DNA from: Candidatus Kerfeldbacteria bacterium | GTDB taxonomy: Bacteria; Patescibacteriota; Patescibacteriia; PEXW01 | NCBI GenBank assembly: GCA_903867845.1 | Contig: CAIPSZ010000170.1 | Location: 1-7,028, forward strand | Reading direction: 5' to 3' | Length of the DNA: 7,028 nt | In this document: piece by piece, positions 5,108 to 7,028 of the stretch | Layout: each line of letters begins with the position of its first letter | Numbering within the stretch: position 1 is the stretch's first letter | Program-made: the position numbers and the translations under genes | Notes under the pieces: generated by a model | What the model was told of the DNA's origin: nothing | Seen by the model: only the letters and a program-made list of their open reading frames with translations | Database searches by the model: none

Positions 5108-5980
5108 ATGGCGCAGTCACCGACCATCCGCAACCTGTACTTCTACCTCGTATCGTTCATCGCGCTGGGTTTTGTGGTTGGGTCTGGCGTCTACCTGCTC
5201 AACTACGTGGCGAAGGTGACGGTCTTCCCCAAAGCAGACATTTCGTACCGCGGCACGCCGCCAGGATTGTACTTCACGTCCACCAGTAAGGATGGCACCG
5301 CACCAGTATCAACGGTGGAGTGCGCCAAAACGTGCAGCCTCACGGATACCATGCGCGCAGACATTGCGAGCTGGCAGCAGAGCTACACCAGCTGGCGGCA
5401 GCAGCCCACGGCAGCCACGAACCGGAGCCGTGGCTTGGTGAACGCCCTCTCGTTCCTCATTGTCTCACTGCCCATTTTCTGGTTTCACTTTCGTACGGCG
5501 CAGAAAGACCACGCGGAAGAAATGGGCCAACTCATGCCCGCAACTGGCAAACGCCAAGGGGCAACCTTGCGGAGTATCTACTTCTACCTCGTGGCCCTCT
5601 CGGCCGTAGTCATGTTCATTATTTCCGCGGGCGTCACCGTGAACACCGTGCTGAAGAAGTGGGTGGTGAAGAGCGCCGAGGTAGCGACGACGACGATTAC
5701 GCCGAAAGCGATCGCGCCAAATGGCACCGTGTTGAACACCGATGCGCTTGCTATATCCTCTCTGCAAACTTGCGCTGCAACGTGTAACCTCACCGCCGAT
5801 CTGCAGACGCAGCTACGGCAGTGGCAGGTAGATTATGCCCAAACGCAGGCAGACCTTACCGCACAGCCGTCAAATGACTGGCAAGGTACGCTCGCAACCT
5901 CACTGCCATTCCTCCTGGCCAGCATCCCGCTGTTCTGGTTGCACTGGCGCATTGCCCAGAAAGAGCGTAAAGTAGCCTAA
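5108..5980 (+). CDS. duplicated four-TM membrane protein with paired C-x3-C motifs
   Basis: An unrecognised 290-residue integral membrane protein made of two homologous units, about 6-133 and 153-286. Each unit has a membrane helix opening with YFYLV (11-15, 159-163), an outer loop with C-x3-C (Cys72/Cys76 and Cys222/Cys226) followed by a helical stretch rich in Gln and Trp, and a second membrane helix ending in LPIFWFHFRTAQK (121-133) or IPLFWLHWRIAQK (273-285). Predicted spans are about 10-33, 109-127, 155-180 and 261-279, with termini and the 129-153 linker probably cytoplasmic by the positive-inside rule. The layout vaguely recalls the DUF5671-type membrane family, which I cannot confirm. 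The ATG at 5108 is four bases after rplK; an earlier in-frame ATG at 5045 would extend into rplK. Tight spacing suggests co-expression with rplK. The cysteine pairs could form disulfides or bind metal; function is unknown. Confidence 0.8.
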   Translation: MAQSPTIRNLYFYLVSFIALGFVVGSGVYLLNYVAKVTVFPKADISYRGTPPGLYFTSTSKDGTAPVSTVECAKTCSLTDTMRADIASWQQSYTSWRQQPTAATNRSRGLVNALSFLIVSLPIFWFHFRTAQKDHAEEMGQLMPATGKRQGATLRSIYFYLVALSAVVMFIISAGVTVNTVLKKWVVKSAEVATTTITPKAIAPNGTVLNTDALAISSLQTCAATCNLTADLQTQLRQWQVDYAQTQADLTAQPSNDWQGTLATSLPFLLASIPLFWLHWRIAQKERKVA

Positions 5981-5994
5981 GTATCATTTTCGTC

Positions 5995-6032
5995 ATGTGG
6001 GAGTCCCGCGTCCCGGGACGTTCGCACCACGT
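5995..6032 (+). promoter_or_regulatory. rplA: stem-loop in the rplA leader
   Basis: The 66-base gap before rplA can form an outer stem (5995-6000 with 6027-6032, one G-U pair) and an inner stem GTCCC (6003-6007) with GGGAC (6015-6019). The palindrome GTCCCGGGAC (6010-6019) offers an alternative fold. The structure ends 14 bases before the ATG. No T-run follows, so it is not a terminator. An L1-responsive autoregulatory site is conceivable because L1 is known to bind its own operon mRNA in other bacteria, but no specific motif is recognised. Confidence 0.35.
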
Positions 6033-6046
6033 AACCCAAGCGTAGT

Positions 6047-6730
6047 ATGGCAAAGCACAGCAAGCGTTTCCGTGAAGTCGCAAAGCAGGTTGAAGCAACG
6101 AAAGTCTACCCCCTGGCCGAAGCCGTGGCCCTGGCCAAGCAGACCGCCACCACGAAGTTCAGCGGCAGCATCGAGCTGCACGTGCGTCTTGGCATTGACC
6201 CGAAGAAAGCCGACCAGCTCGTCCGCGGTTCCGTCACCCTCCCGAACGGTACGGGCAAGCAGAAGCGCGTGGCCGTGTTCGCCACGGGCCCTGCCGCCAC
6301 CGCCGCTGAGAAAGCCGGTGCCGCGCTCGTCGGTGGGGAAGAGCTCATCGCTGAAGTCGCGAAGAAGAACGGCATTGATGCTGACGTCGTGGTGGCAACC
6401 CCAGACATGATGAAGTTCTTGAGCAAGGTCGCCAAAATTCTGGGGCCGCGCGGGCTCATGCCAAACCCGAAGAACGAAACCGTCACCCCCGACGTGGCGA
6501 AAGCTGTGAAGGAACTCTCCGGTGGTAAGGTGACCTTCCGCAATGATGAATCTGGTAACCTCCACCAAGCGGTGGGCAAGACCACGTTCACGGACGAGCA
6601 AATTCTCCAAAATGCCATGGCATTCCTGGAAGCCGTGAAGCGCGTGAAGCCAGCCACGGTCAAAGGTACGTACCTCGTTTCCATTACCCTCACCTCCACC
6701 ATGGGGCCGGGGATTAAAGTCCAAGCATGA
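6047..6730 (+). CDS. rplA: 50S ribosomal protein L1 (uL1)
   Basis: Forms the mobile L1 stalk of the large subunit, binding 23S rRNA and helping release deacylated tRNA from the E site; in many bacteria it also represses its own operon. The 227 residues are full length. Domain I is split between the two ends and contains MAKHSKRFREVAKQVEATKVYPLAEA at the N-terminus and STMGPGIKV at the C-terminus. Domain II in the middle holds the hallmark KILGPRGLMPNPK (about 130-142) followed by TVTPDV. The ATG at 6047 gives the expected start; no Shine-Dalgarno is visible in the 20 bases before it. rplA is separated from rplK by a membrane-protein gene, and its stop overlaps the dcd start in ATGA at 6727-6730. 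Some CPR groups are reported to lack L1; this genome has an intact copy. Confidence 0.97.
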   Translation: MAKHSKRFREVAKQVEATKVYPLAEAVALAKQTATTKFSGSIELHVRLGIDPKKADQLVRGSVTLPNGTGKQKRVAVFATGPAATAAEKAGAALVGGEELIAEVAKKNGIDADVVVATPDMMKFLSKVAKILGPRGLMPNPKNETVTPDVAKAVKELSGGKVTFRNDESGNLHQAVGKTTFTDEQILQNAMAFLEAVKRVKPATVKGTYLVSITLTSTMGPGIKVQA

Positions 6731-7028
6731 TTCTTTCCGACCGCGATATCCGCGCGGCTCTCGAGAGTAAACGCATTACGGTAGAGCCTTTATTCCCCAA
6801 TGCAATTCAGTCCGCATCAGTAGATTTGCATCTTGGCAATATCTTCTTAATATTTGATACCGGACGATTTACGGAAATTGACGTGAAGAAGCCTGTGGAC
6901 GCGCTCATGAAACGTGTGGAAATCGACGAAAACACTCCCTTCATTCTTCATCCCGGTGAGTTTGCTTTGGGTGTGACAATTGAAAAAACCGGATTTACAA
7001 ATGATATTGTCGGACGGCTGGAAGGGAA
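6727..7028 (+). CDS. dcd: dCTP deaminase, N-terminal part (cut by window end)
   Basis: Deaminates dCTP to dUTP, feeding dTTP synthesis; some relatives also cleave dUTP to dUMP. The first 100 residues are present. Family features in order are MILSDRDIRAALES at the N-terminus, QSASVDLHLGN (about 28-38), FILHPGEFALG (72-82) and DIVGRLEG (93-100). The window ends just before the segment that should carry the Arg-Ser residues and catalytic Glu, so deaminase versus bifunctional or dUTPase-like activity cannot be decided. The ATG overlaps the rplA TGA by four bases, suggesting translational coupling. The AT content is visibly higher than in rplA: a hand count gives about 44% GC over 6781-6960. Confidence 0.88.
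   Translation, partial: MILSDRDIRAALESKRITVEPLFPNAIQSASVDLHLGNIFLIFDTGRFTEIDVKKPVDALMKRVEIDENTPFILHPGEFALGVTIEKTGFTNDIVGRLEG

Noticed and set aside
5993..6724. Minus-strand open frame of 243 codons across rplA
   Set aside because: Antisense shadow of rplA, with a His- and Gly-rich translation typical of reversed GC-rich codons.
1..7028. CRISPR array, transposon ends, tRNA or rRNA genes, toxin-antitoxin or defence genes
   Set aside because: I saw no repeat-spacer pattern, terminal inverted repeats with transposase, cloverleaf sequence or defence-type domain. The tRNA-Trp and rpmG often found near secE are also absent here.

Overview
The window reads as a bacterial chromosome segment with every gene on the + strand: gyrB, a secreted Calx-beta protein, secE, nusG, rplK, an unrecognised membrane protein, rplA and the start of dcd. 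The NusG and SecE sequences, single-TM SecE, short GyrB, tight packing and absence of recognisable Shine-Dalgarno sequences would fit a Patescibacteria/CPR-type bacterium of middling to high GC. That placement is an impression from protein sequence, not a phylogeny.

Layout: positions 1-101 are a short AT-rich leader. gyrB (102-2129) is complete, with a charged linker insertion that contains a 22-bp perfect palindrome. After 56 bases comes a 488-residue secreted protein (2186-3652) with two Calx-beta domains and a beta-rich C-terminal half of different base composition. The 157-base gap 3653-3809 is dense in signals: a C(UUCG)G hairpin, a strong sigma70-like promoter whose -35 box lies inside that hairpin, and a structured 5' leader with mutually exclusive pairings. 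This promoter probably drives secE (3810-3998) and nusG (4005-4550), and perhaps the ribosomal protein genes beyond.

A 127-base spacer with a large G4/C4 hairpin and pyrimidine-rich tracts separates nusG from rplK (4678-5103). rplK and rplA, normally neighbours, are split by a 290-residue four-helix membrane protein (5108-5980) built from two copies of one unit, each with a C-x3-C motif in its predicted outer loop. rplA (6047-6730) has its own short structured leader, and its stop codon overlaps the start of dcd (6727 to the window end).

Functionally this is an information-processing cluster: DNA supercoiling (GyrB), protein export (SecE), transcription elongation (NusG), the L11 and L1 stalks of the large ribosomal subunit, and dUTP/dTTP supply (Dcd). 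No CRISPR array, transposon, tRNA, rRNA or defence system was seen. The points most worth following up are the duplicated membrane protein between rplK and rplA, the structured leaders, and the lack of Shine-Dalgarno sequences at all eight starts.
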